A stretch of DNA of 64,000 nt, from positions 2,852,001-2,916,000 of the forward strand of contig NZ_AZUI01000001.1 of the NCBI RefSeq assembly GCF_000526995.1, given 5' to 3'. A program made the translations under genes and the position numbers. Positions 1-8,624 of the stretch are shown one piece after another; the first letter of the stretch is position 1, and each line of letters starts with the position of its first letter. The notes under the pieces are model-generated. The model saw only the letters and a list, made by a program, of their open reading frames with translations. It was not told where the DNA came from and did no database searches. This DNA comes from Lacrimispora indolis DSM 755. GTDB taxonomy: Bacteria > Bacillota > Clostridia > Lachnospirales > Lachnospiraceae.

Positions 1-1
1 A

Positions 2-865
2 GCTACTTTGACAGGAAAGGCTTCCCGCATGAGGATGCTCATAGAGGATAAGAGCGTGACCGTTCCACTGACCATATTCTGCGGCCTGGTTGCGGCCTTT
101 GTGCTGCTGATGTACATCATGGTTCCTTTTGGCGCCATGTTTACTCTGTGGGGAAGGGATTACAGCTTAAGCCCTAAGTGGTTTCAATACATGTTTAAGA
201 CAAGCGGACTAAAGGCGTTTAAGGACTCCTTTGTGCTGTCCCTGATCGCCGCCCCCCTTACTGCGTTTCTTTCCATGGTCATTTCCTATCTTGTTGTCAA
301 GAAGCGGTTTAAGGCGAAGGGATTTATTGAGTTTGTTTCCATGCTGGCCATGGCTGTTCCCGGAACAGTTCTTGGTATCGGTTATATCCGGGGATATGCA
401 AACGGGCTGTTCCGATCTGGAATCATGAGCGGTCTTTACGGGACAGGGCTTATTCTGATCATCGTATTCATCGTCCGAAGCCTTCCTACGGGAACCAGAA
501 GCGGGATATCCGCCCTGCGGCAGATCGACAAATCCATAGAGGAATCCGCTTATGACATGGGGGCCAATTCTGCCAAGGTATTCATGTCCGTGACCCTTCC
601 TCTTATAAAGGATTCTTTTTTCAGCGGTCTGGTAACGGCGTTTGTGCGCAGCATCACCGCAATTTCTGCGATCATTCTGCTGGTAACGCCTGAATTCTTG
701 CTGATCACCTGCCAGATCAATGAGCAGGCGGAAAAGGGGAATTACGGCGTAGCCTGTGCTTATGCCACCGTATTGATCCTCATTACCTATGGCGCGGTTC
801 TCATCATGAACGCTCTGATGAAGCTCTTTGGCGTCAGCAGAGCTGTGAAGGAAGTCCAGGAATAA
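2..865 (+). CDS. ABC transporter permease, C-terminal portion (5' end outside window)
   Basis: Inner-membrane permease of a binding-protein-dependent importer of the Fbp/Afu (ferric iron or sugar-phosphate) class. The reading frame is open to the left edge, so the gene probably starts upstream; permeases of this class are usually about 550 residues with two fused domains, and only the second is visible. About six hydrophobic segments can be seen, and an EAA-type loop that contacts the ATPase lies near residues 175-200 counted from the TTG at position 8 (EESAYDMGANS). An in-frame TTG at 8 and ATG at 29 exist but neither has a clear ribosome site. ATPase and binding-protein genes follow on the same strand. 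The family assignment is firm; the substrate is not. Confidence 0.85.
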   Translation, partial: ATLTGKASRMRMLIEDKSVTVPLTIFCGLVAAFVLLMYIMVPFGAMFTLWGRDYSLSPKWFQYMFKTSGLKAFKDSFVLSLIAAPLTAFLSMVISYLVVKKRFKAKGFIEFVSMLAMAVPGTVLGIGYIRGYANGLFRSGIMSGLYGTGLILIIVFIVRSLPTGTRSGISALRQIDKSIEESAYDMGANSAKVFMSVTLPLIKDSFFSGLVTAFVRSITAISAIILLVTPEFLLITCQINEQAEKGNYGVACAYATVLILITYGAVLIMNALMKLFGVSRAVKEVQE

Positions 866-917
866 GCTGAAGACCTTGCGGGTATACCTTTACGCCCGAT
901 AGAGCGGGGCGGACTCT

Positions 918-934
918 GCCCATAGAACGTGGGC
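918..934 (+). other. Small intercistronic hairpin upstream of the ATPase gene
   Basis: A 17-base unit GCCCATAGAACGTGGGC folds as a GCCC(A)/(T)GGGC stem and is followed by GGAAGAAAGGAAA leading into the ribosome site of the next gene. A very similar unit with a similar 3' flank lies at 45422-45438. It has no T-tract, so it is not a terminator. Confidence 0.4.
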
Positions 935-962
935 GGAAGAAAGGAAACAGGAGGAAGATAAA

Positions 963-2039
963 ATGGATAAACAGAAAAAAGGCGTTCGGCTGGAGCGCAT
1001 ATCAAAGATATATATGGATCCAAAGACAGGCAAGGAGTTTTATGCGGTAAAGGATACTACCCTGGACATTGAGCCGGGAAGCTTTGTCACCCTTTTGGGG
1101 CCATCCGGCTGCGGAAAAACAACCACTCTCCGCATGATCGCAGGTTTTGAAAGCCCTGATGAAGGAGAAATATATCTGGGAGAAGAGGCGATCAACCACT
1201 TGACCCCCAATAAAAGAGATACTGCCATGGTGTTCCAAAGCTATGCTCTTCTGCCTCATTACAATGTATTTGACAACGTGGCCTATGGGCTGAAGATCCG
1301 GAAGGTTCCAAAGGAAGAGATCAGGGAACGGGTCATGAACATATTAAAGCTGGTGGAAATGGAAGGGATGGAATCCCGTATGACGAATCAGCTCTCCGGC
1401 GGCCAGCAGCAGAGGGTGGCCTTAGCCAGAGCCCTGGTCATTGAGCCGGGAGTCCTGCTCTTTGACGAGCCTTTGAGCAACTTAGATGCCAAGCTGAGGG
1501 TGACCATGAGGACTGAGATCCGCAAGATCCAGCAAAAGGTCGGCATTACGGCCATTTATGTGACCCACGACCAGTCTGAGGCCATGAGTATATCCGATAA
1601 AATCATCATCATGAGCAAGGGCAAGGTGGAGCAGATCGGAAGCCCCAGGGAGATCTATTATCATCCGGCCTCCAGATTTGTGGCTGATTTTATTGGAGAA
1701 GCTAATTTCCTGAAGGCAAAGGTCCTGTCGGAAGAAGGCGAAAAGGCCATGATATCCGTGGCGGGCAGGGAGTTCCAGGTAAACAACTTTGCCAAGGCCC
1801 ATCCAGGGGATGAGGCAACCTTGGTGATCCGGCCGGAGGGGGCGATTCTGGCGGAGCAGGGGCTTTTAGAGGGTCTGGTCACCTTGTCTACCTTTATGGG
1901 TTCCTATCAGTATTATCAGGTGATGGTAGGTGATATGGAGATCCAGATCACGGACTATAATCCGGTCAACAGAAGGATTTATGAGGTGGGAGAAAAGGCT
2001 TGTCTGGATTTTGATCCAAAGGGTGTTTACATCCTGTAG
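963..2039 (+). CDS. ABC transporter ATP-binding protein (Fbp/Pot type)
   Basis: Cytoplasmic ATPase that powers the importer encoded around it. A 358-residue protein with Walker A GPSGCGKTT at 46-54, signature LSGGQQQ at 143-149, Walker B VLLFDE at 163-168, an H-loop in YVTHDQSEA, and a C-terminal TOBE-type extension of about 120 residues as in PotA/FbpC/MalK relatives. The start is supported by AGGAGGA just upstream of the ATG. It follows the permease by 97 bases and precedes the lipoprotein by 50, so the three form one transport operon. Annotation as a ferric-iron ATPase would be conventional; the adjacent two-component system makes a sugar-phosphate or other organic-anion substrate equally possible. 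Confidence 0.93.
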   Translation: MDKQKKGVRLERISKIYMDPKTGKEFYAVKDTTLDIEPGSFVTLLGPSGCGKTTTLRMIAGFESPDEGEIYLGEEAINHLTPNKRDTAMVFQSYALLPHYNVFDNVAYGLKIRKVPKEEIRERVMNILKLVEMEGMESRMTNQLSGGQQQRVALARALVIEPGVLLFDEPLSNLDAKLRVTMRTEIRKIQQKVGITAIYVTHDQSEAMSISDKIIIMSKGKVEQIGSPREIYYHPASRFVADFIGEANFLKAKVLSEEGEKAMISVAGREFQVNNFAKAHPGDEATLVIRPEGAILAEQGLLEGLVTLSTFMGSYQYYQVMVGDMEIQITDYNPVNRRIYEVGEKACLDFDPKGVYIL

Positions 2040-2089
2040 TACTGTGTTAGAATGATAATAATAAGTTTGAAGGGCAGGAAGCCGGGATT

Positions 2090-3118
2090 ATGAAAAGCTG
2101 GATCAAATGTGCCGCAGCCCTTCTGTGCATTGGTTTTCTGGCAGGCTGCGACCGCGGCTCCGGGACAGTGCCCACAGAGTTTCAGGGGGATGGGGAAATG
2201 GTAGTATACTGCCCTCATCCCCTGGAATTCATTAATCCCATTGTATCGGAATTTGAAGAACAGACCGGGATTAAGGTGGAGGTATGCACGGGAGGGACAG
2301 GAGAACTGTTAAAGATGGTGGAGGACAGGAAGGAACCTAAGTGCGATATTTTCTGGGGAGGCTCCCTGTCTACTACCATGGCAAAAAGTGAGTTGTTTGA
2401 GCCTTATATCAGCAAAAATGAACCCATGATCCAGGAAGACTACAGAAACAAGGAAGGGAACTTAACACGGTTTACGGATGTTCCCAGCATTCTCATGGTC
2501 AATACCAATCTGGCCGGGGATATTTCCATTGAGGGATATGAGGACCTTCTTAAGCCGGAGCTTTTCGGAAAGATCGCCATGTGCGGCCCTTCCACCTCAT
2601 CCTCTGCCTTTGAGCATCTGATCAACATGCTTTATGCTATGGGAGACGGAGATCCGGAGGCAGGCTGGGATTATGTGGAGGCCTTTTGCAGAAACCTTGG
2701 CGGAAAGCTTCTTCAAAGCTCTTCAGAGGTATATCAGGGGGTGGCCGAGGGACGGTATACGGTGGGTCTTTCTTTTGAAGAGGGGGCTGCCCATTACATT
2801 GGCTCCGGATATCCGGTCAAGGTGGTGTATATGAAGGAAGGTGTTATATCAAAGCCTGATGTGGTATGCATCATCAAGGGGTCCGGCCACTTGACCGAGG
2901 CAAAGCAGTTTGTGGATTTTGTGACGGGAAAGGATGCCCAGACGGTCATCTCTGAAAGCCTTGGAAGGCGTTCTGTAAGAACGGATGTGAATGAACCGGA
3001 GTATCTTCTGGATAAGCAGGCGATCCATATCATTTATGACGAGGAAGCTGTGGTAAAGGAGAGCAAAAAGGAATGGCTGAACCGTTTTTCGGAAATCTTT
3101 TTAGGAACCCTGGATTAG
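2090..3118 (+). CDS. Extracellular solute-binding lipoprotein (FbpA/AfuA-like)
   Basis: Substrate-capture component of the importer, anchored outside the membrane. The 342-residue product has a lipoprotein signal: a charged start, a hydrophobic core and lipobox LAGC with the lipidated Cys at residue 20. The mature part begins with a strand of the type VVYCPHPLEF and carries the bilobal class-II binding-protein pattern (VEDRKEPKCDIFWGG, then FGKIAMCGPST). It ends 14 bases before a sensor-kinase gene. Proteins of this class are routinely named iron-binding, but the same fold includes AfuA and HptA, which are linked to hexose phosphates. I did not check for the tyrosine ligands of true ferric-binding proteins against a structure, so the substrate stays open. 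Confidence 0.88.
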   Translation: MKSWIKCAAALLCIGFLAGCDRGSGTVPTEFQGDGEMVVYCPHPLEFINPIVSEFEEQTGIKVEVCTGGTGELLKMVEDRKEPKCDIFWGGSLSTTMAKSELFEPYISKNEPMIQEDYRNKEGNLTRFTDVPSILMVNTNLAGDISIEGYEDLLKPELFGKIAMCGPSTSSSAFEHLINMLYAMGDGDPEAGWDYVEAFCRNLGGKLLQSSSEVYQGVAEGRYTVGLSFEEGAAHYIGSGYPVKVVYMKEGVISKPDVVCIIKGSGHLTEAKQFVDFVTGKDAQTVISESLGRRSVRTDVNEPEYLLDKQAIHIIYDEEAVVKESKKEWLNRFSEIFLGTLD

Positions 3119-3132
3119 AATAGGGAGGGAGC

Positions 3133-4827
3133 ATGAAAAAGGGACGATATTTCAAAGAGGAGCTGCGCCGCCTGATCCTGGGATATGCCATCATTCCGGC
3201 GGTGGGCTTTACCCTGATCTGTACGCTGGTTTTTCTTGCGGTCCTTCTCTACGGGAAAAAAAGCGGGAATGAGTCACACAATGCTTTGGTGGCGGAGGAA
3301 CTTGAGAAAGTCCTTGCCGGATACGAAGAGAAGCTTAAGGCTCTGTCGGATTCTGACTTGCTTTTTAATGTCAGCTCAGGGGCCGCCGGGCAAAGGCTGG
3401 TATTTGAGGAGTTTTACCGGCTGTTTGACCAGCTGGGATATAAGGCGGAGCTGTATGTTTTTGACGGAGAAAAGAGAGTGCTTTTATCCACCAGAACGGA
3501 TGTCCCGGAATATTTATCAGGCAGGGAAGGCGTGCACTGGGGAATGTTCGGGGCAATGGATGAGGAACCAGGGGAAACCAGGGTGCGTTTGATGGAGGCC
3601 TGGAAGGGCTCTGACCGGGATATTGCCATGGGTATGGCAATGATGCAGGGGGATAAAAAGACGGGATATCTGGTTTTTACCATTAACAGCAGCCAGTTTA
3701 AGCCGGTGCTGGACCGGTCGGACAGCCAGACCATCATTGCGGACCGGTTTGGCTGGGTTTATTTAAGCAGCAATTATAATCTGGTGAGCAGCAGCAACCA
3801 GGTTTTAAAGGTCCTTAAAACGGCGGAAAAGTATCTGACCTATGAAAAGAAGATGTTTCTCGTATCCGTCCACCCGTCTTATAACAGCATGTTTTTAGTC
3901 TATTCGGTGACAGATATCCAGAATATCGTGTTCTCCCTGGGACTTAGCAGTGCCCTCATTATAACGGCTCTTGTGCTGATGACCATATGGGTGCTGATCA
4001 GCACGAAAAAGGTGACAGAACGGGAAACCAGGGATTTTTACCGCCTTCTTCATGTCATGGAGATGGCAAGAGAGGGAAATTTAGACACCTCTCTTGAAAT
4101 AGAAAGTGAAAATGAATTCAAGATCATAGCCGATGCTTACCGGGAAACCATTGCCAGCTTAAAGCTGCAGATGGAAAATAACCGGAGGATGACGGAGCTG
4201 GTGGCTGCGGCCCAGAACAAGCAGCTGGAATCCCAGTTTAACCCTCATTTTCTGTTTAATACCCTGGAAAATATCCGGTATATGTGCCTGATCCAGCCGG
4301 AGACAGCCGGGAAAATGGTGTTCAGCCTATCAAATCTTCTGCGCTACAGCTTAGACGGCAGCAGGACGGAGGTGACTCTGGAAGAAGATTTAGAACACCT
4401 GGAGAATTATCTCATGATTTTAAAATACCGGTTTAACCGGAGGTTTTCCTATGTGGTTGACGTGGAAGCGGAGGCGCTGACCTGCCGGATCCCCAGGCTG
4501 GTGCTGCAGCCCATGATCGAAAATTCCGCAAAATACGGGTTCGGCAACCAGGAAAATTTAAAGGTGGAGCTTAAGGCCTATATTCATGAAGACCGGCTGA
4601 TCATGATCTGCCGGGATGACGGGATCGGGATGACTCCGGGGGTTTTAAGTGAGATCCAGGCTCTTTTGGAGCAGGAGGAAAACAACAGAAGGCATTCCGG
4701 GCTTTATAATATACACAGACGGTGCAGGATCCTTTACGGAAGACCATACGGAGTGGAGATACGCAGTGCGGAAGGGCTGGGCACAACGCTGGTGGTGACC
4801 CTTCCCGCACAAAGGGAGGAATCATAA
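3133..4827 (+). CDS. Sensor histidine kinase, YesM/HptS-like
   Basis: Membrane sensor kinase of 564 residues. Transmembrane segments lie near 14-40 and 264-290, enclosing an extracellular sensor region of about 220 residues. After a HAMP-like linker the His_kinase domain carries SQFNPHFLFNTLEN with the phosphorylated His at about 372, then an ATPase domain with N-box QPMIENSAKYGF (Asn about 463) and G-box DDGIGM (495-500). This HisKA-less layout is typical of the YesM/LytS group. The ATG follows GGGAGGGAG, 14 bases after the lipoprotein gene, and the stop overlaps the regulator start (TAATG). The tight link suggests that the lipoprotein helps sense the ligand, as HptA does for HptS in Staphylococcus aureus (known family precedent; inference here). 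Confidence 0.93.
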   Translation: MKKGRYFKEELRRLILGYAIIPAVGFTLICTLVFLAVLLYGKKSGNESHNALVAEELEKVLAGYEEKLKALSDSDLLFNVSSGAAGQRLVFEEFYRLFDQLGYKAELYVFDGEKRVLLSTRTDVPEYLSGREGVHWGMFGAMDEEPGETRVRLMEAWKGSDRDIAMGMAMMQGDKKTGYLVFTINSSQFKPVLDRSDSQTIIADRFGWVYLSSNYNLVSSSNQVLKVLKTAEKYLTYEKKMFLVSVHPSYNSMFLVYSVTDIQNIVFSLGLSSALIITALVLMTIWVLISTKKVTERETRDFYRLLHVMEMAREGNLDTSLEIESENEFKIIADAYRETIASLKLQMENNRRMTELVAAAQNKQLESQFNPHFLFNTLENIRYMCLIQPETAGKMVFSLSNLLRYSLDGSRTEVTLEEDLEHLENYLMILKYRFNRRFSYVVDVEAEALTCRIPRLVLQPMIENSAKYGFGNQENLKVELKAYIHEDRLIMICRDDGIGMTPGVLSEIQALLEQEENNRRHSGLYNIHRRCRILYGRPYGVEIRSAEGLGTTLVVTLPAQREES

Positions 4828-5603
4828 TGTTACGGGTGATGATAGCGGAAGATGAGGATATTATCCGCAAAGGGCTGATTTACACCACAGATTGGATGGG
4901 GATGGACTGTGTTGTGGTGGCTGAGGCGGCCAATGGCCAGGAGGGGCTTTTAAAGATACTGGAGCAGAAACCGGATGTGGTCATTGCAGATATCTGCATG
5001 CCTTATATGGACGGGATCGAGATGATAAAGGAGGCTTCCAAGAGCGTGAAATTTAAAAGCGTTCTTCTTACCAGCTATGCGGAGTTTGACTATGCAAGAA
5101 GGGCCATTGCAGCCAGGGTCAGCGAATATTTGCTAAAGCCCGTGGATGAGGAGAAGCTTGCGGCCCTTATGAAAAGGCTGGGAGAGGAAATAGCAAACAG
5201 CCGTCAGGTGGAATATGTGATGGAGCAGGCGGAATCAGAGGCAGGGATCATGAACCTGGAATACTATATGCAGCTGGACCCTTCAGAAAACAAGTATGTT
5301 TCCAGGGCCATTGAAGAGATCAAATCAGGATATTGGGACAAGCTGAGCGTGGAATCCATATCAGATAAGCTTGGAGTCAGTGCCAGCTATTTAAGCCGGA
5401 AATTCAAAGAGGTGACCGGACAGACATTTCTGGACTTTTTAAATAAATACCGGATTTCCCAGGCCATTAACCTGTTAAATACCGGGCAATACCGGATCGG
5501 TGAGGTATCCGATGCAACAGGGTTTACAGATTACAAGCATTTTTGTGCGGTATTTAAAAAATACACTTTGAAATCCCCCACAAAGTTCATGAAGGGGATT
5601 TGA
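4827..5603 (+). CDS. Response regulator, YesN/HptR-like (REC + AraC HTH)
   Basis: Cytoplasmic transcription factor of 258 residues, partner of the preceding kinase. The receiver domain has acidic residues near 8-11, phospho-acceptor Asp at 55 (ADICMPYMDG), Thr at 82 and Lys at 104 (YLLKP). After a linker, an AraC-type double helix-turn-helix occupies about 155-258 (SASYLSRKFKEVTGQTF and GEVSDATGFTDYKHF). I chose the ATG at 4827 because it overlaps the kinase stop codon and follows AGGGAGG; a longer open frame from 4722 is out-of-phase sequence inside the kinase gene. It probably activates the upstream transporter or another permease elsewhere. A strong terminator follows. Confidence 0.95.
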   Translation: MLRVMIAEDEDIIRKGLIYTTDWMGMDCVVVAEAANGQEGLLKILEQKPDVVIADICMPYMDGIEMIKEASKSVKFKSVLLTSYAEFDYARRAIAARVSEYLLKPVDEEKLAALMKRLGEEIANSRQVEYVMEQAESEAGIMNLEYYMQLDPSENKYVSRAIEEIKSGYWDKLSVESISDKLGVSASYLSRKFKEVTGQTFLDFLNKYRISQAINLLNTGQYRIGEVSDATGFTDYKHFCAVFKKYTLKSPTKFMKGI

Positions 5604-5616
5604 GAAAATGACAGAA

Positions 5617-5648
5617 AGTCCGGCAGTTTTTGCTGCCGGGCTTTTTGA
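5617..5648 (+). terminator. Intrinsic terminator after the two-component genes
   Basis: A 10-bp stem (AGTCCGGCAG / CTGCCGGGCT, one G-T pair) with a T-rich 6-base loop is followed by TTTTT. It closes the transporter/two-component operon and lies close to the 3' end of the opposing HAD gene. Confidence 0.9.
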
Positions 5649-5659
5649 ATAAAGGTAAG

Positions 5660-6331
5660 TTAAATGCTTATCAATTCTGAAAGATCTTGAATGGTATGGG
5701 TTGCTTCGGACTGCAGGGGCCGGCCGGAACGGCAGAAGAGACAGGAATCAATGCCGGCGTTTACAGCACCCTGAATATCAGAGGATATGCTGTCTCCAAC
5801 CATAATGGTCTTGTCTTTCTCCAGCTGTGGGATATTCTCAAAACAATATTCGAAAAAATGAAGGGATGGCTTTTCATACCCAGCTTTTTCCGATATGAAC
5901 ATTCCGTCGAAAAGATGGAGAAGGCCTGCCTGCTCAAGCCTTTGTATCTGAGTGGAGTAAACTCCGTTTGATGCGGAATACAGTTGTTTCCCCATCTGCT
6001 TTAACCGTGTCAGGGTTTCCGTGGCGCCTGGAATTAAATCAGAGCTGTTTCCAAGATGCCTTCGGTAGCGCCCTTCTGCTTCCTCTCCGCTGATTTCTAA
6101 GTCGTAAAAGCGGAAGAATTGGGAAAAACGGGTATTGAGAAGTTCTTCTCTGCCTATCTTTTCCTGTTCCAGCAAATCCCATAAATGCCTGTTCATCTTT
6201 TTATATTGGGGAAGCATTTCGTCTTTATATTCCAAATCATAGGATTTGATCACCTTTTTAAAGCTCTGTTCTTCAGCGGCATCAAAATCCAGCAGGGTAT
6301 TGTCAATATCCAGTAAAAAAATCTGATACAT
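5660..6331 (-). CDS. HAD-superfamily hydrolase, YjjG-like nucleotidase
   Basis: Probable cytoplasmic phosphatase of 223 residues. HAD motif I is LLDIDNTLLDFD with the nucleophile Asp at 8 and the acid/base Asp at 10; a helical cap follows, then motif II (SASNG), a motif III lysine region (SEKAGYEKP) and motif IV MVGDSISSDIQGA. Length and motifs fit the YjjG/YfnB group, which dephosphorylates pyrimidine and non-canonical nucleotides. It lies 4 bases downstream of the YczE-like gene on the same strand and is probably co-transcribed with it. The exact substrate cannot be read from sequence. Confidence 0.85.
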   Translation of the reverse strand: MYQIFLLDIDNTLLDFDAAEEQSFKKVIKSYDLEYKDEMLPQYKKMNRHLWDLLEQEKIGREELLNTRFSQFFRFYDLEISGEEAEGRYRRHLGNSSDLIPGATETLTRLKQMGKQLYSASNGVYSTQIQRLEQAGLLHLFDGMFISEKAGYEKPSLHFFEYCFENIPQLEKDKTIMVGDSISSDIQGAVNAGIDSCLFCRSGRPLQSEATHTIQDLSELISI

Positions 6332-6335
6332 ATGT

Positions 6336-6983
6336 TTAGTCCTCCACAGTTAAATGTTTCTTGAAAAATTCATAGCAGATCCCAAGCAGGGTGGATAAGA
6401 GAAAAACGCTGATAACAGTTCCTTCCCTTATTTGCAGCGGGGCGCGTGATAACAGGGTCAGGCATAGGGTGACGATCAAAAATATCACATCAAAGCTCAT
6501 GCGGACAGCGGCAAAATTCTTTTTATATGATTCGCTGATCACAAGACACAGGCTTTCCAGCGGGAATTTCACGATTCCGATTGCCAGGATGGCTCCCAGG
6601 CTGATGGAAGCGATTACAAGTCCGGTCAAATAAAGGATGACCCGGTAAATATAGCTTTCCACGGTAAAAATGGAAAGCAAGTGATATAAAAACAGGTTGA
6701 TGATATAGCCGTTTGCAATGGTGGCAATAATCTGTATAGTGTCTTTATAGTTTAAACGTGAACGCCTTAAAAGTAAATAGGAAATGAAGAACAAGGAATT
6801 GATCCCATTGAGTATGGTGCCCACCTTCATCTGGATGGTATAGGATAATGTCACTGCCAGTGCGTTTAAGACGCTTTGCCCGATGGCTGCCTTCAGCTGC
6901 AGGGATATTCCAAAGCCAAAGAATACAAAGGATAGGATGGTTCCGATTAAATCGTTTCGTTTTTTTCTGCTCATTGTTTTCAC
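6336..6983 (-). CDS. YczE/YyaS-like integral membrane protein
   Basis: A 215-residue membrane protein with five to six hydrophobic segments, starting about residues 12-30 with FVFFGFGISLQLKAAIGQS. This start, with GxG(I/V)xLxxxAxxGxSP-type spacing, and the segment SLGAILAIGIVKFPLESL resemble the YczE/YyaS/YitT-like family of small transporter-like proteins of unknown function. It is transcribed divergently from a YeiL-like regulator across a 68-base intergenic stretch, so that regulator probably controls it. The family call is from memory of conserved features; no function is assigned. Confidence 0.7.
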   Translation of the reverse strand: MKTMSRKKRNDLIGTILSFVFFGFGISLQLKAAIGQSVLNALAVTLSYTIQMKVGTILNGINSLFFISYLLLRRSRLNYKDTIQIIATIANGYIINLFLYHLLSIFTVESYIYRVILYLTGLVIASISLGAILAIGIVKFPLESLCLVISESYKKNFAAVRMSFDVIFLIVTLCLTLLSRAPLQIREGTVISVFLLSTLLGICYEFFKKHLTVED

Positions 6984-7021
6984 CTCGGGAATATGATACC
7001 ATAAAAAGCAGGCAGCCGACT

Positions 7022-7035
7022 ATGAGAATTATCAT
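7022..7035. promoter_or_regulatory. Operator-like inverted repeat between yczE-like and yeiL-like genes
   Basis: ATGAGAATTATCAT forms an imperfect 14-bp palindrome (6 of 7 positions per arm) 16 bases before the start codon of the Crp/Fnr-type regulator. Size and symmetry fit a Crp/Fnr dimer site and suggest autoregulation. No binding evidence is available. Confidence 0.35.
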
Positions 7036-7051
7036 ATGGAGAATAAAAAAA

Positions 7052-7675
7052 ATGAAAAAATACAATATGTATGAAATACCGGACAGTCTGGCCGCGGCCG
7101 GAGAGGAACGGCATTATCCGGCGGGAAAGAATATTTTTCATGTGGATGACAAGATCACTCGCTGCTACCTGATCCTTTCCGGAATGGTGAAAATCTATAT
7201 TGACCATGAGAACGGACGCCGGTCGATTCTCGATTTTGCAGGGAAGGGCGACTGGCTGGGAGAGCTTTCCTTATTCTGCAGCGAGGATTATATCAAGGAA
7301 AATAAGGTGATGGACGATGTGGTCTGCCTGGAATTTGAGCTGGATCAGTTAAAGAAAGTCTGCAAAAAAGAGGCGGAAATATCATTTTATTTTGCCTCCT
7401 ATATTTCCAATAAGCTGATGATCAGGAGCTGCCGGATGAGTGAATACTTAAATTATTCCCTGGAAAAAAGGCTGGCTTCCTTTATTCTCGAGTATCAGCA
7501 AAATGGGAAATACACCATACCCCACACGGATGTTTCCGAGTATATGAACATCAGCTACCGCCATATACTGTTTGTCATAAAGAAGCTTTGTGATGACGGG
7601 ATCCTTAAAAAAGATAAGGGGTACCGGATCATGGATTATGAAAGATTGAAAGAGATATCCCACGGTTCCCCATGA
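7052..7675 (+). CDS. Crp/Fnr-family regulator, YeiL-like
   Basis: Transcription factor of 207 residues. The N-terminal cyclic-nucleotide-binding-like beta barrel spans about residues 20-120 (GRRSILDFAGKGDWLGELSLF), and a winged HTH follows with ISYRHILFVIKKLCDDGIL near 170-190. The HTH end closely resembles the corresponding part of E. coli YeiL as I remember it. The start at 7052 is chosen because GGAGAA lies 8 bases upstream; in-frame upstream codons back to 6848 overlap the divergent gene and are unlikely. It probably regulates the YczE-like gene and itself. There is no Cys cluster of the FNR iron-sulfur type, so redox sensing by that route is not supported. Confidence 0.85.
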   Translation: MKKYNMYEIPDSLAAAGEERHYPAGKNIFHVDDKITRCYLILSGMVKIYIDHENGRRSILDFAGKGDWLGELSLFCSEDYIKENKVMDDVVCLEFELDQLKKVCKKEAEISFYFASYISNKLMIRSCRMSEYLNYSLEKRLASFILEYQQNGKYTIPHTDVSEYMNISYRHILFVIKKLCDDGILKKDKGYRIMDYERLKEISHGSP

Positions 7676-7707
7676 GGAAGAAGAGGGTTAGTAAGAGAGA
7701 CAGTCAT

Positions 7708-7735
7708 AAGGGAACCTGCCGGGTTCTCTTATTTT
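7708..7735 (+). terminator. Intrinsic terminator after the YeiL-like gene
   Basis: A 9-bp stem AAGGGAACC / GGTTCTCTT (one G-T pair), loop TGCCG, then ATTTTAT. Confidence 0.75.
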
Positions 7736-7760
7736 ATGTTTCCGGCCGTTAAGATATGTA

Positions 7761-7789
7761 TTGTTTCTTTTGTATTTATTCGCTATAAT
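7761..7789 (+). promoter_or_regulatory. Sigma-A promoter for the YgjP/receptor/recJ operon
   Basis: -35 TTGTTT at 7761-7766 and a perfect -10 TATAAT at 7784-7789 are separated by 17 bases. It lies right after the preceding terminator and before the metallopeptidase gene. Confidence 0.75.
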
Positions 7790-7892
7790 TGGGGTTACGG
7801 GTTTAAGTATATGACAGAGAGAAGATGAAGAGAAAAGGTTGGGAATCAGATCGATGGAAGCGGGCAATCATGAAAGCAGAAAGGAAACGGGC

Positions 7893-8624
7893 ATGCTCTC
7901 CTTTGACGATGGAACCACGTGCTCTTACGGGATCATAAAATCGGACAGGCGTACCCTGGCCCTGCAGGTCACGAAAACAGGAGAGGTTTTCGTAAGGCTT
8001 CCAGGGCGCCTGCCCTTTAAGGCAGGTCATGAGCTGGTACAGAAGAACAGGGAATGGGTTTTTGCGCAGGTGGCAAAGGTTCGGAAAGCGTCGGAGCGAA
8101 GGGAGGCCTTTCATTGGGCGGAAGGTGCCTTCGTGCTTTTTCACGGAAGCAGCAGGATTCTTCATGTGCGGCCTGATTATAAAAGAAAGACGTTTTATAT
8201 ACAGGATACAAAGGAAAGCCTGGTGGTCTCCGGGCCCATGGGACCATATTCAGGGGAGGACCAGGAAACAGCCGTTAAAGAGGCTGTGAAGCTTTGGTAC
8301 AGGCAGGAAGCCAGAGAGTATCTGGGGGAAAGGACAGCCAGATGGTCTGCAATTATGAAGGTGGACTATGGAAGGATCGCCATCCGGGATCAGGCGACCC
8401 GGTGGGGAAGCTGCAGTGCCAAAGGAAATTTAAACTTTAACTGGAGGCTTGTGCTTCTTCCGGAAGAGCTGGCAGATTATGTGGTGGTCCATGAGCTTGC
8501 TCACCGTGTTCATATGAATCATTCCCCTGCATTTTGGCAGGTTGTGGAGAGAGAATTACCGGATTACCGGTTGAGGAGGAGAGAATTAAAGCGCTATGAA
8601 GCTGAAATCTATCAGAAATATTAA
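7893..8624 (+). CDS. YgjP-like (DUF45/SprT-like) zinc metallopeptidase
   Basis: Probable cytoplasmic metal-dependent hydrolase of 243 residues. The catalytic motif HELAHRVHMNHSPAFW (HExxH plus downstream His) lies near the C-terminus, preceded by RWGSCSAKGNLNFNWRLVLLP, a hallmark of the YgjP/DUF45 family. The N-terminus SDRRTLALQV also matches the family's usual first strand. I start at ATG 7893, which has AAAGGA eight to nine bases upstream and gives the usual family N-terminus; in-frame ATG 7854 and TTG 7839 are possible but have weak ribosome sites. The 3' end overlaps the next gene by 29 bases, showing translational coupling to the receptor-like protein. The biological substrate is unknown. 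Confidence 0.85.
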   Translation: MLSFDDGTTCSYGIIKSDRRTLALQVTKTGEVFVRLPGRLPFKAGHELVQKNREWVFAQVAKVRKASERREAFHWAEGAFVLFHGSSRILHVRPDYKRKTFYIQDTKESLVVSGPMGPYSGEDQETAVKEAVKLWYRQEAREYLGERTARWSAIMKVDYGRIAIRDQATRWGSCSAKGNLNFNWRLVLLPEELADYVVVHELAHRVHMNHSPAFWQVVERELPDYRLRRRELKRYEAEIYQKY

